The notes under the pieces are model-generated. The model was given only the letters and a program-made list of their open reading frames with translations. It had not been told where the DNA came from and made no database searches. Shown here in pieces: positions 28,491 through 39,880 of a stretch of 64,000 nt of DNA (position 1 is the stretch's first letter; each line of letters opens with the position of its first letter). The translations under genes were made by a program, and so were the position numbers. This DNA is from Lampris incognitus (taxonomy: Eukaryota > Chordata > Actinopteri > Lampriformes > Lampridae). Where the stretch lies: positions 24,129,873 to 24,193,872 of the forward strand of contig NC_079214.1 of NCBI RefSeq assembly GCF_029633865.1, written 5' to 3'.

Positions 28491-31295
28491 TAGTGGTGAC
28501 ATCAAAACACGTAAAATCTGCTCTCTTGGGCTTTTGGTGCCATTCTTGCACACTGTCTATGAAAGCGGTTGCATCACAAAACTTATAAAAGGGTAGGAGG
28601 ATGTGGTGAGAGGATTCACTGTTCATCTGACTAATCACACCAGCAGTGTTTATATAATAGGCAGAATTGGATTTGGTTAAATCCAAACAATACCCAAGGG
28701 TACTCTATCACTCAGTATCTCATTCTCTTCCATTCTCTCTCAGGATGTCCATGCATCATGGCTTTGATGATGGAGAAAAATGGATTTACCCCCCAGTGCA
28801 ATCACCTCAGCAACTGATAAACACTTAAAACACTGCAACAGCTTTGTTTGATCATTCTGCCCATGCACAAAGATTGATGCTATCATCTGAAATGATGTGC
28901 CCTCTAGTCTTCCCCTGCTTTTTCAACTACTTTCCAGTTTTCTGAAATGGGACATTGGGAGTGAGTAAACTGAAAAGCTGATTTCTTTTTTTTTCCTTAT
29001 ACATTTGCTTGCCTCAATCTGTCACGCATGGATGACCTTTATTCTCAGATGTGATTTTCCTCCACATCAAGTCAAATCACATCTGTTTAGTTTTATTTCA
29101 GTGTAGTTTACCTTCAAAATCGCCATGCAACTCACTTATTACCAGAGGGATTACATTTGTGAAACACTTAATGACGGCCAGTGGATTACATGGAGGCACA
29201 GAGATATGTCAAGCACATAAATGGATTTGGGTTGGAATGCACCATAGACAATATTGTTACTGGTCCACTTGAAAAAAGAAATTCTGTTGGCCCTGTTATT
29301 AGGCTATGCATGTTAAAATTGCATAGCCTAGTAACAGTTGCTTGGCACGGCCCTGACATGATAACAGGTGTCTGAAATTCAGATTTGACCAGAAATGTAA
29401 AGCGCTTTGAGTGGCTGTTGTAGCTAGAAAAGCGCTAAAAAAAAGCAACTTGATTGATTGATTGTTCAAGTACACCATTAGATTAAAGATGTAGGCAGTA
29501 AGGCTTGTACACTGTCCCAGTGAAAGATTTGGTGGTAACTCAGTAATATGGGTGTTGAAAGACATGGCATGGCATTCTTTGGATGTAAATCTCTATCCAC
29601 AAACAAATTTTGAATGTGGAGGTAAGATAATAGGATTTAGACAAGATGATGAAAGTTGTGAGTTGATGTGGATAAGCACCAGTAAGTGAGATAATGACCT
29701 GGAATTTTTTTCCCTTCCCTGTCTAGTTTAGGCTGTTTTTAACTGATTGACACTATATGTCTCATAAGCCGAAAAATTCAAGCCCATGTCCATTTTTTGA
29801 GCCTGAGCTTAAGGTTGGCCGTAAACCACCATAAAAAGAACCAATTATTTATAGTCAGTTTCCTGACAAGGCAGAACCTGCTTATCTTCCTGGGTGCAGT
29901 CCCCAGGCCTTCTACCTAGCATTTTTAGTATTGTCAGAGCTGCAGCCAGCCCAATCTCTCAACTCCTCACCATGCTGACATTTCTCTAAATATCAATGAT
30001 ACTTTTTGTATGTGGCAGTATTCCCAGGCAGGCATATTACCAAATCAGTTTTTTCATATCAAGACGACCTAAAGTTTGAAACTGGTGGCATTAGAGGTGG
30101 GGTGGGTAATAGTTTTTTTTGTTTTTTTTTTTTTGACCTGAAGAACTTATGATTTGGTATAATGTATTAGAGGGCAAATTCTGCATGCCAGTTATACTGG
30201 AAATTACACATGCCAAATATGCAAACAAGTTCTACACTCTTATTTACATGGGCAGGGCCAAGTTCAGTACTTATCCCTTGCAATTTTAACTGCTAAGCCT
30301 AACAAGTAGTCTATATGCAATCTTCCACTAGCTCATTCATAACTGCCCCTACATTTTCTTGTTTATAAGCCCTCCCAGAATTTGTATCCTAGATGACAAA
30401 TTAGAAAGAGTAACTTTGTTGTAGAAGCCACAGTGACTGTAATTTGACTCTTTGTTGCTATGGCTGATTGCCCACATTGTCCAGTTAATACACATTAATC
30501 GCACTGACCTTTAGCAGTGGCTAAAGGTCTGGCCCTAGTTGAGACATTGAGCTGTGCTTTGGGAGTAATGATTTTCATCCCATCCTCTTTCATGAGAGGG
30601 CACAACTCTGTCATTGCTTTATTTGCAAGCTCCTAGAGCAGTAAAGCTGCAATTAGATAAGGAGGTCACGGTTTGCCTATTGATTCTTGCAGGGCCGATG
30701 AAAATGCCAGAGAAACATATCAGACTTGAACCATAGAGCCAGGTTAAGGAGCTTGGTAAAATGCTCGAATAGCATAATATGTCAATCTTGACCCCTGGTC
30801 ATCTAGACTTCTTGTCGTCTTCCTCCAGACCCTCTACTTGCCCATCTTCTCTTTTAGTGCTTCTGAATCATTCAAGGAGTCCATCCCCTACCCAGGAAAA
30901 ACTGTGATTTTGTTGCAACTCAGTTGTCACATCTTGACTCATGTCTGCCAGGAACTGGTTTGTTTTGAGCAACATTTTCATTTATTACAAGTGTCTGGGT
31001 CCCTGTGGTCAAAGCACCTTGTCTTTTAAAATTGAGTACGTAGTAGTAGGGTAGGATACAGGCCATTGCTTGCCGATACACAGCTCTATGTATTTGTTTA
31101 ATCGGCTAAGTTGCATTTGAATTGGTTTCATTTAACTCATGCTTGATAACTCAAATAAACACCAAGAGGCCTTGTCTTTCTGTTGTACACAATTTATCTT
31201 TACTGAAGTAAAGAGAAGAGAACACCAACGTTTAGACAGTGGCAGAAGTCAGTCTTTTCAAATATACTTTGCTGCATCAGTTTTGCATCTTTTAC

Positions 31296-31296
<1 letters not shown>
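28491..31296. other. No recognised gene
   Basis: Noncoding. It contains a small hairpin at 29296-29338 (arms ttaggctatgca / tgcatagcctag) and a LINE-type tail at 29397-29465 (gtaaagcgctttgagtggc, then aaaagcgctaaa, then (GATT)n). T-runs lie near 30112-30134. Confidence 0.45.

Positions 31297-31385
<89 letters not shown>
31297..31385. repeat. (TG)n microsatellite
   Basis: About 44 TG units, roughly 385 bp upstream of the first glce coding exon. Confidence 0.97.
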
Positions 31386-31386
<1 letters not shown>

Positions 31387-31782
31387 TCCAACACTGATCC
31401 AGCCAGTCGTTATGTTTCGATGCAAAATGATTTTACAGTCATAGCGTAGCAGCCAACAGAGAAACGATACAGTAAAAGGAAGTAACGAGTGACGGTCATA
31501 GTTGGTGTACCATTATTGAGCAATGATTTGAGTGTTCTTGTTTAACTCTCACCATAGTTTTGTAATTAGAGGACCCTATTAATGGCACATCATAGCTATT
31601 ACAGGCTGATACCCCTCTTCTTACGAGTTGTAGGCATTGATTTGAATTATCATGTAAGAGATGATTTTTTCATTTGTTTTTGTGAAAAGTTTTGAACTCA
31701 CCTGTTCTTGACAACCCATCAATCAAATATGTCATCAATATGACCTCATTCTGTGTTTTTCCTTTCTAGGCGAGCCTTGACC

Positions 31783-32290
31783 ATGCGTTGCCTGGCCGCT
31801 CGAGTGAACTACAAGACCCTTATTGTCATCTGTGCCCTCTTCACCCTCATCACTGTGCTACTGTGGAACCGCTGTTCGAGTGACACATCCCTTCATTTTT
31901 TACCCCGTGCTCCCCCAGTTGCTCCCAGCCCCAAGGTAGGGGATGCTAGCATCAGCAGCCAGCAACAGCCTCCACAACCCCCAGAGCCCCCGCCTGTTGT
32001 TGGTGGGATCAAGTATGAGGAAATTGACTGCCTGATCAATGACGACGTGACTATCAAGGGGCGGCGGGAAGGCAGTGACATCTACCTGCCCTTCAGCTGG
32101 ATGGAAAAATACTTTGAGGTGTATGGAAAGATGGTGCAGTATGACGGCTATGATCGTTTTGAGTTCCAGCACAGTTACTCCAAGGTGTACGCTCAGCGTG
32201 AGCCCTACCACCCCAATGGTGTTTTCATGTCCTTTGAGGGGTACAATGTGGAGGTGCGTGACCGTGTGAAGTGTATCAGTGGAGTGGAAG
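31783..32290 (+). CDS. glce: D-glucuronyl C5-epimerase, coding exon 1 (residues 1-169)
   Basis: The enzyme converts D-glucuronic acid to L-iduronic acid in heparan sulfate and heparin precursors in the Golgi lumen, after N-deacetylation/N-sulfation. The four joined exons give 592 residues; human GLCE has 617, and the shortfall is mostly in the Pro/Gln-rich stalk (about 41-73). The start is [12 protein letters not shown], matching the family N-terminus, with context gaccATGc. The upstream in-frame ATG at 31753 lies before the acceptor AG at 31768-31769 and is rejected. Residues 12-28 form one hydrophobic segment (type II signal anchor). The conserved [12 protein letters not shown] and [10 protein letters not shown] blocks follow. 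The donor is gtaaga at 32291 in phase 1. Orthology to glcea or glceb is not settled. Confidence 0.97.
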
Positions 32291-32399
32291 GTAAGAGTTG
32301 TTTATCTAATTTTAGCCACTCAAAGTAACACCTACTAAAGGGAGGACCAAATAAAAATTCCCCAATTAGCCAACAACATTTAGTATTTCAGTCCGTGAC

Positions 32400-32957
32400 C
32401 ACTATTTGACTACCTATCTATCATGACCTATAACTAGCATGACCTGGCTCTGCCAAGTGAGGGAAGCTAAGCAGGTATGGGCTTGACTAGTACTTGGATG
32501 GGAGACCTCCCGGAAAAACTGAGTTGTTGCCAGAAGTGGTGTTGGTGGGCCAGTAGGGGGGCAGTCTTCCCTCAGGTCCTAATAAAACAAATATTAAATC
32601 CCAATGCCCCAGTGCAGTGACGGGGACACTGTGCTGTAGGAGGTGCCGTCCTTCGGATGAGACGTTAAACTGAGGTCCTGGCTCACTGTGGTCATTAAAG
32701 ATCCCATGGCACTTATCGCAACAAGTAGGGAGTTCCCCGGTGTCCTGGCAAAATCCACAACCTGGCTCTCAACAACTGGCCACCTAATCATCCCCCCATG
32801 TAATTGGCTCAATGATTCCTCCCTCTCCACTGCAAGCCGATGTGTAGTGAGTGTTGTGGTGCAAAATGGCTGCCGTGCATCACCCAGGTAGGTGCTACAC
32901 ATTGGTGGTGTTTGAAGTGAGTCTCCCCCTTCACTGGCGCTCTATAAATTATTCTTC
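32400..32957 (+). mobile_element. 5S rRNA-derived SINE (SINE3 type)
   Basis: The head matches the 5S internal promoter region: ggaagctaagcaggtatggg, then gactagtacttggatgggag (32462-32510). The body has the ccgtccttcggatgagacgt and ctgtggtcattaaagatccc blocks typical of fish SINE3, and it ends in a cactggcgctctataaatta tail. It is inside glce intron 1, on the same strand. It is not a 5S gene: the 5' part of 5S is degraded and it continues into the SINE body. Confidence 0.88.
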
Positions 32958-33759
32958 TTTTTTTTTATCTTCATTTTCAACCGAGAAGAGATAAGAGCTG
33001 AGGCAAACATTTCTAGTTGTCCATTGGGCTTTGCATTGCCAGAGTTTTGTTGCTTAGAATTGAAAATTGAATGTCCTGACATCCCTGATTTGTCCATACC
33101 TAGTCTTGTTGGTCCAGATTTGATCCTGATCCTTATAATTAACTTCAACATTGGAATTTGACCTTTAGCACTTATTTCACCCTACACTTGGTTCTAGTAT
33201 GAAACTAAATAGAGAAAATGGAAGGGTGAACATTTTTTTTACAACAGCAAAAATAGTTTGAATTAAAGCAGAGTAACATTGTTACGCCACGTCCCCTAAA
33301 TTTGAGATTAAGTATTTGGCTGGGGTGTCTTTATCACCTTTACCTGTATGCTTACCTGTATGCCTTTCACATGATAATTTGTGTTAACACTTTTTGTGTG
33401 TTTTCATGTGTTGGCGTTGATTTGGAATCTTAACAGTACATGGTACTTCTCATAGTACAGTGACACCAGTACATCTGTACAATACAAAGAGATCCCCTGT
33501 CCATTAATAAACATTTATCTCTGCTCAGATATTCTTAAGGAACAGAACCTTAAGTATTCCAATCTCTGGTCCTTGTGAACAGTGTATTTTCAATAAACTT
33601 GCATGAAGTAAACAAAAATGGAATCGATTCAGGAGACTGCAGCTCCATTTTAATAAGTGACTAGTGGATCTGCTTTCTTCTTCTTTTTTTTGGACATGTA
33701 CCCACCTCAGCTGTATGTGGGTAGATTCTTTTTACTTTACCTAGTGACTGTGAAAATCT
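32958..33759. other. Intron 1, nothing recognised
   Basis: AT-rich intronic sequence. No repeat family or exon was recognised. Confidence 0.5.
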
Positions 33760-33771
33760 ATGAAGTTGGTT

Positions 33772-33981
33772 ATCCAAAGGAGTTGAATCAAGTGCAACTG
33801 GACTTGGTATATATCCATGAAGACGTTTCGCCTCTCATCCAAGAGGCTTCCTCAGTTTGTGCCTTTCTGACTAGACCAAGCTAGAGGCGAAACGTCTTCA
33901 CAGATATATACCAAGTCCAGTTGCAATTGATTCAACTCCTTTGGATAACCATGACCTGGATGAATGAGAACATTCACAGAT
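33772..33981. mobile_element. Short Penelope-type foldback element with 12-bp target duplication
   Basis: The left arm (about 33772-33838) and right arm (about 33885-33953) are inverted copies with few mismatches (atccaaaggagttgaatcaa / its complement). They are the same terminal block that bounds the Penelope-like fragment at 11528-12503. A 12-bp direct repeat, ATGAAGTTGGTT, flanks the insert at 33760-33771 and 33982-33993. No coding sequence is inside. Confidence 0.82.
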
Positions 33982-33993
33982 ATGAAGTTGGTT

Positions 33994-35048
33994 CTCATTC
34001 CAATTCCTTCACAGTTAAATGCAACTCTTTACTTTCATTTTTCCAAACTAACATTGACACCATCTAAAGCAACATGACCACCCTTCCAACCCTTTTACCA
34101 CTCAGCCCCTGTCAAAGTTCTCCCCTGTGTCCCCAATGGAGCTGTCCAACCTTACAGTAGGAATGAGAAGCTCCTCTTGTCTTCTGGAGCCCATCTCATC
34201 CAATCTTGTTAAGGACTGTCTCCCAGCTATCTCTTCACTCATCACAAAAATAATTAACTCCTCTTTAACTCTGGTTCAATCCACCATACACTTAAACTGG
34301 CTGGTGTCACCCCCATCCTTAAAAAACCTGGACTCGTGGGGATTGTTGGTTCGAATCGCCGTGTTACCTCCGGCTTGGTCAGGCATCCCTACAGACACAA
34401 TTGGCCGTGTCTTCAGGTGGGAAGCCGGATGTAGGTATGTGTCCTGGTCGCTGCACTATTGCCTTCTCTGGTCAGTCAGGGCGCCTGTTCAAGGGAGAGG
34501 GGGAACTGGGGGGAATAGCATAATCCTCCCACGTGCTACGTCCCCCTGGCAAAACTCCTCACTGTCAGTTGAAAAGAAGCGGCTGGTGACTCCACATGTA
34601 TCGCAGGAGGCATTTGGTAGTCTGCAGCCCTCCCCGGCTCGGCAGAGGGGGTGGAGCAGTGACCAGGATGGCTCGGAAGAGTGGAGTAATTGGACGTGTA
34701 CAATTGGGGGGAAAAAAGGGGGAACACCCCCCCCCCAAAAAAAACTGGACTCAACCTTGATATCATAAGCAATTTCCGGCCCATCTCCAATCTCCCCTTT
34801 CTCTCAAAAATACTGGATTGTGTTGTCACCTCCAAACTTAATCCTCACCTCATCTCCAACAATCCGTTCGAACCATTTCCGTCTGGTTTCCGTTCACAGT
34901 ATGGAAACAGCCCTCCTTAAAGTCACCAATGACCTCCTCTTCTCCTCAAACTCTCGGCACCTCAACTTTCTCCATGACCTCACTGCAGCTTTTGACCTCA
35001 TCAACCACACCATTCTTCTCTCCCGCCTTGAGTCTTCCCTCACCATCA
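33994..35048 (+). pseudogene. L2-like LINE reverse transcriptase remnant, split by a SINE
   Basis: + strand frames left of the SINE read RSSSCLLEPISSNLVKDCLP, then SLITKIINSSL. Right of it they read ISNFRPISNLPFLSKILD, then NPFEPFPSGFRSQYG and, in a shifted frame, ALLKVTNDLLFSSNSR, then DLTAAFDLINHTILLSRL. This is the finger/palm start of an L2-type RT (ending at the first Asp block). The catalytic FADD region is absent. The expected KKPGLD stretch is interrupted by the SINE at 34336-34736. The start is approximate. The copy is dead and lies in glce intron 1. Confidence 0.8.
34336..34736 (+). mobile_element. tRNA-derived SINE, third family, nested in L2
   Basis: The head includes a B box (tggttcgaatcgc) near 34348, then gtgttacctccggcttggtc. 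It is the + strand counterpart of 28069-28490. The target sequence aaaaaacctggactc (34321-34335) is repeated as aaaaaaaactggactc (34737-34752) after the tail, giving a target duplication of about 14 bp. Confidence 0.82.
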
Positions 35049-35078
35049 CAACCATAGACATGTAAATGTCTATGGTTG
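35049..35078. other. 13-bp perfect hairpin
   Basis: Arms caaccatagacat and atgtctatggttg surround a 4-base loop (gtaa). It sits at the right edge of the L2 remnant. Function unknown. Confidence 0.7.
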
Positions 35079-35767
35079 ACCCTTAAATGGGACCAAGTAC
35101 AGCAATTTACTTACTGACATATCACTGACAATACAATTTATATGTATTTACATGATACATTTATTATCATTCAAACACATTTCAACTTGTCATCTGATAC
35201 CCCACACCCTGCTGTTATTGTGAAAATGGTGTGGTTGAAACACTGGCCAATCAGATGTGCAGAACACACATGCATACGCAAACTGCAGCCTGACTAACTA
35301 AACTAGTCAAAATGTCTCACAACAATCACAGGCTCAGAAAAGAAAACCCAGGGTACAGAGAGAAAAAGAAAATGCAAAACATATATACGCTCCATGATGA
35401 GCCAGGAAAGGCTCAATGGACTCGCCATCCACTCCTGGACTTCAAGGACATTATCAGAGACTTTTCTGCAAGAAAAGTCAGGCAACTTGCATTTGGACCT
35501 GAACACTGGTCAGCAGCACACCGTAAAAAGTCATATAGCTGCAAAGATGGTTACAATACAATAAGCTATGCATGTGGTTAAGCCTCTGTTTATATTATTT
35601 TCATCATTCTGCACACAGTTTGACTAATACTGTGATTAATGTAGCCCTCAAGATTGAATTTTATAGAGGAAGAGTAAATTTATTTATTTGCTCACTCATG
35701 ATTTGAGCTTAGGATTTAATGCTTTGCAGTAATTTCATCAATCAATGATTGATTTTAATATTTAATT
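35079..35767. other. Intron 1, nothing recognised
   Basis: A short ORF at 35312-35581 resembles no family I know. The rest is AT-rich. Confidence 0.45.
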
Positions 35768-36050
35768 AGGTGGCAGGCATGGGCACAAGTCCATGAATAC
35801 TGGGATGGGATCCAGTGCTTTACCTGTGCCCTCATCCATAGGGTTAGTGGTTGTGTCAGGAAGGGCATCCAATGTAACATTTTGCCAAATCAGTATGCGG
35901 ATTGACAAGACCATGCCAGATCGGTCAAGGCCCAGATCAACAATGGCTGCCATTGGAGCTGTGCCCTCACATGGTACTGATGGAAACCATAAAATCCGCT
36001 GTGGTGACCCCTGAAAAACAGGGAACAAGCCAAAAGAAAAAGAAGAGGTA
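35768..36050 (+). mobile_element. RTE-like LINE 3' UTR fragment
   Basis: gtcaggaagggcatccaatg, the ttgccaaatcagtatgcgga block and ccgctgtggtgacccctgaa lead to an A-rich (aaaagaaaaagaag) tail. The same order occurs at 37978-38250 and in reverse at 18600-18660. No coding part is present. Confidence 0.7.
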
Positions 36051-37548
36051 TTAGAGCTAAGGGTGGATGGGTGGTGGTGGTGCTGGAGTGGGTGTGGATG
36101 AGGGGACCAAGTTGGAAAAATGTGTCCCTCTGTCCATAATTCCTAACGGCTGGCCTGGCCACAGCCCAGATGCTGTTAGTTTTGTTTTATGCACTACAAC
36201 ATCCAAATCTTAAGTTTGTGTCAAATTGATTTTAGAGTGCTAGCAGTATTTGTATTATAAAAAGAAATGTCATAATACAGATGATGCTAGCACTCTAATA
36301 CAGAATTCTGCCTTTATGTCTAATGCAAGAATTTCTGGACCTCCTACTGTAAGAGATGATACTGAAATAAAAGTTTACATACTGAGGTTCTTTTTAAGAT
36401 AATTGCCAAGAAAGGATCAATATCCCATTTCAAAAGGTTTTGGTCCAAACCGCATTGCCATCAATATACGTGCCCTGCTTGGTTCTGCTTGGAACAGTGG
36501 CTTCATATACTTGACTGGAATTGTCTAATAGATATTCATTATCCTTGTTGTCTTGTCAAGGTGCTGAAACCACCTGTGTTTTAATGACAAAGGTTGCCCG
36601 TAAAGGGACATTAGATATACTGAGCAGAAAGAAATGCCGTCACTCAAGGTTACTGGAATAAAGTACTTCAAAAATAGAACACCATGTAAGATTAAATGCG
36701 GCATTAAGGATCACAAAATATAGCAAATTTTAGAATTATTCCAGAACCCCCGGAAGGAGCTGCAACTCAGAAGTTTCTTTTGGCTAGACATTTGGAATGT
36801 AGGTTGAGAGATTGCTGCTTTCCCACAGTTTTGAATATTTTGCTTGAGCCACCAGAAATATTGCTCAGATGGAGAGATGTAATGAATGGTGATTAAGTCA
36901 CTTGCACTTGTTTAGTTTGATGAGTAATGATAAATAATGTCTGTTATAGAAGACATTTGCTAGATGTTTTTTAGAAAGTTTTGAAAAGAAAACACTTCTC
37001 AGTACACAGTATTGTTTTATTTCAGCAGTACTCTGAATGTTATTTGCTGCAGAGCTGCAGTTCTCCATAGGGACCCTGCTGGGTGGCAATTTTTGTACCT
37101 TTACCCCAGTTGTGTACCCTGCCACAGGTATGAGAGGTTACATATTGTGGGGGTGGAAAATAGGTCAGGCAGGAATTGAGCTGAATCCATTTGCACCACT
37201 GAGCTGAGCTGTGGGGAGCCAAGTTACTCTCACCCTCCTGTTCTTCAGACTACTGTTTTTCATGAAAAGAAAGGGCCACACATTTACTCTCACATGCACA
37301 AATATATTTATATCACCACCTCCCATACAACATTAATTACACTCCCAAATTAACCCCTCCTTGCTATTTAGCACCCCACATGCAAATGCACATACACATG
37401 CACACCTCCCTCACTTGAACTTAGCATATTCTTAAGGGTGAAAATATCACCTCATTAATTAGCCTGTCACAGTCAGAATTACCACAGTATCTAAACAAGG
37501 TCTTGAAAGCATGTCGACCCAAACACACCTCACTACCAATGAAAAGTA
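36051..37548. other. Intron 1; contains a 67-bp hairpin
   Basis: An imperfect hairpin at 36232-36298 has 27-bp arms (ttagagtgctagca... / ...tgctagcactctaa) around a 13-base loop. Nothing else was recognised. Confidence 0.5.
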
Positions 37549-37740
37549 AGGCCCTGTTCACACCTAGCATTAACATGTGTCTTGGGTGATCCAATCACAA
37601 GTGGACAGCTCTAAGTACATCAGTTCATACCTGGCATTGTGTTGCCCCATGCATCTGAAGTGACCACTTGTGATCCGATCTCAATTCCCCACTCTATATG
37701 CAAATAAACATGTACATCACATAAATAAACAAGTAAATAC

Positions 37741-37752
37741 ACACACACACAC

Positions 37753-37815
<63 letters not shown>
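37741..37815. repeat. (AC)n(AT)n microsatellite
   Basis: A short AC run is followed by about 30 AT units, inside the 37549-39880 element. Confidence 0.95.
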
Positions 37816-37820
<5 letters not shown>

Positions 37821-37977
37821 ATGTGAGGAGAGAGCAGTCCAAGCAACAGACACTTAACAAAATGGAACATCCTTGCTCACACGAACCTCCTTTTAATGCG
37901 CCGTCAATTACTTATGACATATTTCACATCTGCAAGTTATTACTATCAATTATTCTACCAAATTGTTATCATACAAT

Positions 37978-38252
37978 AGTGACAGGCATGGGCAAAAGTC
38001 CATGAACACTGGGATGGCATCCAGCATTTTACCTTTTCCCCTGGCGTAAAATTTTGCCAAATCATTATGCGGCTTGACAAGACAATACTGGATCAGTCGA
38101 GGCTCCATATGGGATTGGCTGAGGCCCGGGTTAACAACAGTCGCCATTGGTACTGTGCCGTCACAGGGTAACGATGAAAACTGTACATTCCGCTGTGGTG
38201 ACCCCTGAAAAATGAGGAACAAGCTGAAAGAAGAAGAAGAAGAAGAAGATTG
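37978..38252 (+). mobile_element. RTE-like LINE 3' UTR fragment, second copy
   Basis: Matches 35768-36050 (caggcatgggcaaaagtcca, ttgccaaatcattatgcggc, ccgctgtggtgacccctgaa) and ends in a (GAA)n tail. It is shorter in the middle than the first copy. Confidence 0.7.
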
Positions 38253-38814
38253 TACCAAATTGTTACCACACAAAATTTGAAGTGCTCTTAAAGGAACACA
38301 ATAAATCATCCCATATCCAAACTGTACCTTTGTTCTTTTATTTCATTTATTTATTTTATTCTTTTATTTCCATTCCACTTTGCCGTGAAGCCCAACAGGT
38401 TTTTAAAAAGTCATCATCATCATCGGTGGTCACTCGGGGTCAAGTATGACCATCCGCCTTCTGGGTCTTCAGGTGGGTGTAGAGGCTGATCCTGGAGCCA
38501 CATAATGGGAGGATGCTTGCACGTGACAGCTTTTTATGTGGAGTGGCTGATGGGCCTGCAGCCAGCACACAGTTCTTGGCATGGGGTGGACAGAGTCCAA
38601 TGGCATGGAGAACCAAGACGATTGGGGACCACCCTCTGTTGCAGCCTTCATCCGCCTTCACTCACATTGTGACCTGGAGACATCTTCCGACAGTTCCGCC
38701 ATTTAGATCTTTGTTGGATCGTGCTTTGTCTGGAACCTCCCCCTTGACGTATCCGCCTTGGGTGACCCTACCAGGAGCCACAAACGTTTATAAATAAACA
38801 TTATTCTGATGTTG

Positions 38815-38960
38815 ATCAGAATCAGAATCAGCTTTATTGGCCAAGTGTGCCTATGGACATGAGGAATTTGACTCCAGTTCACAGCAGTATCTAGTATTTG
38901 CAGACATCACTCACACAAAAAAAGAAGCAAGAAAGCAAAACAAAAAAGAATGATGACTAT
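38815..38960 (-). mobile_element. Non-LTR LINE 3' end (reverse)
   Basis: atcagaatcagaatcagctt followed by tattggccaagtgtgcctat is the reverse of a common fish LINE 3' end (aataaagctgattctgattc). The sequence just upstream (38400-38800) may belong to another repeat but was not recognised. Confidence 0.6.
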
Positions 38961-39880
38961 GTAGATCTGTCTGAAACCCTTCAGACCGCTGACCTGATAT
39001 ATTGTATTGAAGAAATATTCTATGGTGAGTAAATAGTTTCACATTATTACAATGGCATGGATGCAGCAAATGCTTGTCACACCAGACAGAGACAAATAAT
39101 GATGAGAAAAATTAACTGAGTGAATTAGGAGCTTCAGGCTCTGATTGTTTGCCTTCTTTCATTTTGTGCTCAAAATACACAGCAAAAGTTGAAACTCATT
39201 CTTAAAACTTATGTGGGAAAATGTAAATGAACATTGAACACTAGCGTTTGTAATTCTCAACCCGAAACCTGTCAGGCTTGTGACCTGATCATATCGGTTC
39301 AGGCTCAGATTACTTAATTATTCGGGCTCTGCACTGCAATTTTTTAAATGAACTTGAACCTGAAGTTGAATGTGCAAGTGGCCAAGGGCTCTTCCACGGT
39401 TGTGAGTCTGATGTGTGTCAGAAAATACCGATGAGGTAAAAAGAAAAAAAAATAAACCTAGAGGAGGCTTTGGTGAAACAAGCATCAGGTAGACAACCTG
39501 TGTTTTTATTCACTAACGGCTACTTTATAGCCTACCTGCAGTTCAGTTTGCATTTGTCCATCACCTCTGGCAGTTCAAATGCACTCTGTTGAATCACGTA
39601 GGATATTTTTTCTATTGAATATTATTTCTATTGTTTATGCAGAGGATGTCAGTTGAGTAGGCGGTCCTTCAATGTAGCCCAGGACACATTCGCATAAACA
39701 CTGATCAAAGAATGTGGCCATATGCGGCCCAGACCACCTCCGGGTGTGGTCTGAGTGATCAAATCTTAATGCATCCTTAATGCGTCTTGGGTAAATAAAT
39801 TCACACATGTACTTAGAGCTGTCTGCTTGTGGTCAGATCACCCAAGGCACATTTTAATGCCAGGTGTGAACAGGGCCTTA

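Larger units (their letters stand above)
37549..39880. mobile_element. DNA transposon-like element with long inverted repeats
   Basis: The left end (aaggccctgttcacacctag from 37549) is the inverted match of the right end (ending cagggcctta at 39880). The arms continue at least 70 bp, through the ttgggtgatc and gacagctctaagtacat blocks. The interior carries an AT microsatellite, RTE-like and other LINE tails, but no transposase. The TAAGGCCCTG end is similar to some fish Harbinger-type or related elements. The superfamily and target duplication are not resolved. Confidence 0.6.

Noticed and set aside
31753..31782. Upstream in-frame ATG for glce
   Set aside because: It lies before the splice acceptor at 31768-31769 and is not part of the mature transcript. 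The family N-terminus MRCLAARV starts at 31783.
32461..32515. 5S rRNA gene
   Set aside because: Only the internal promoter part matches and it continues into a SINE3 body. It is a SINE head.
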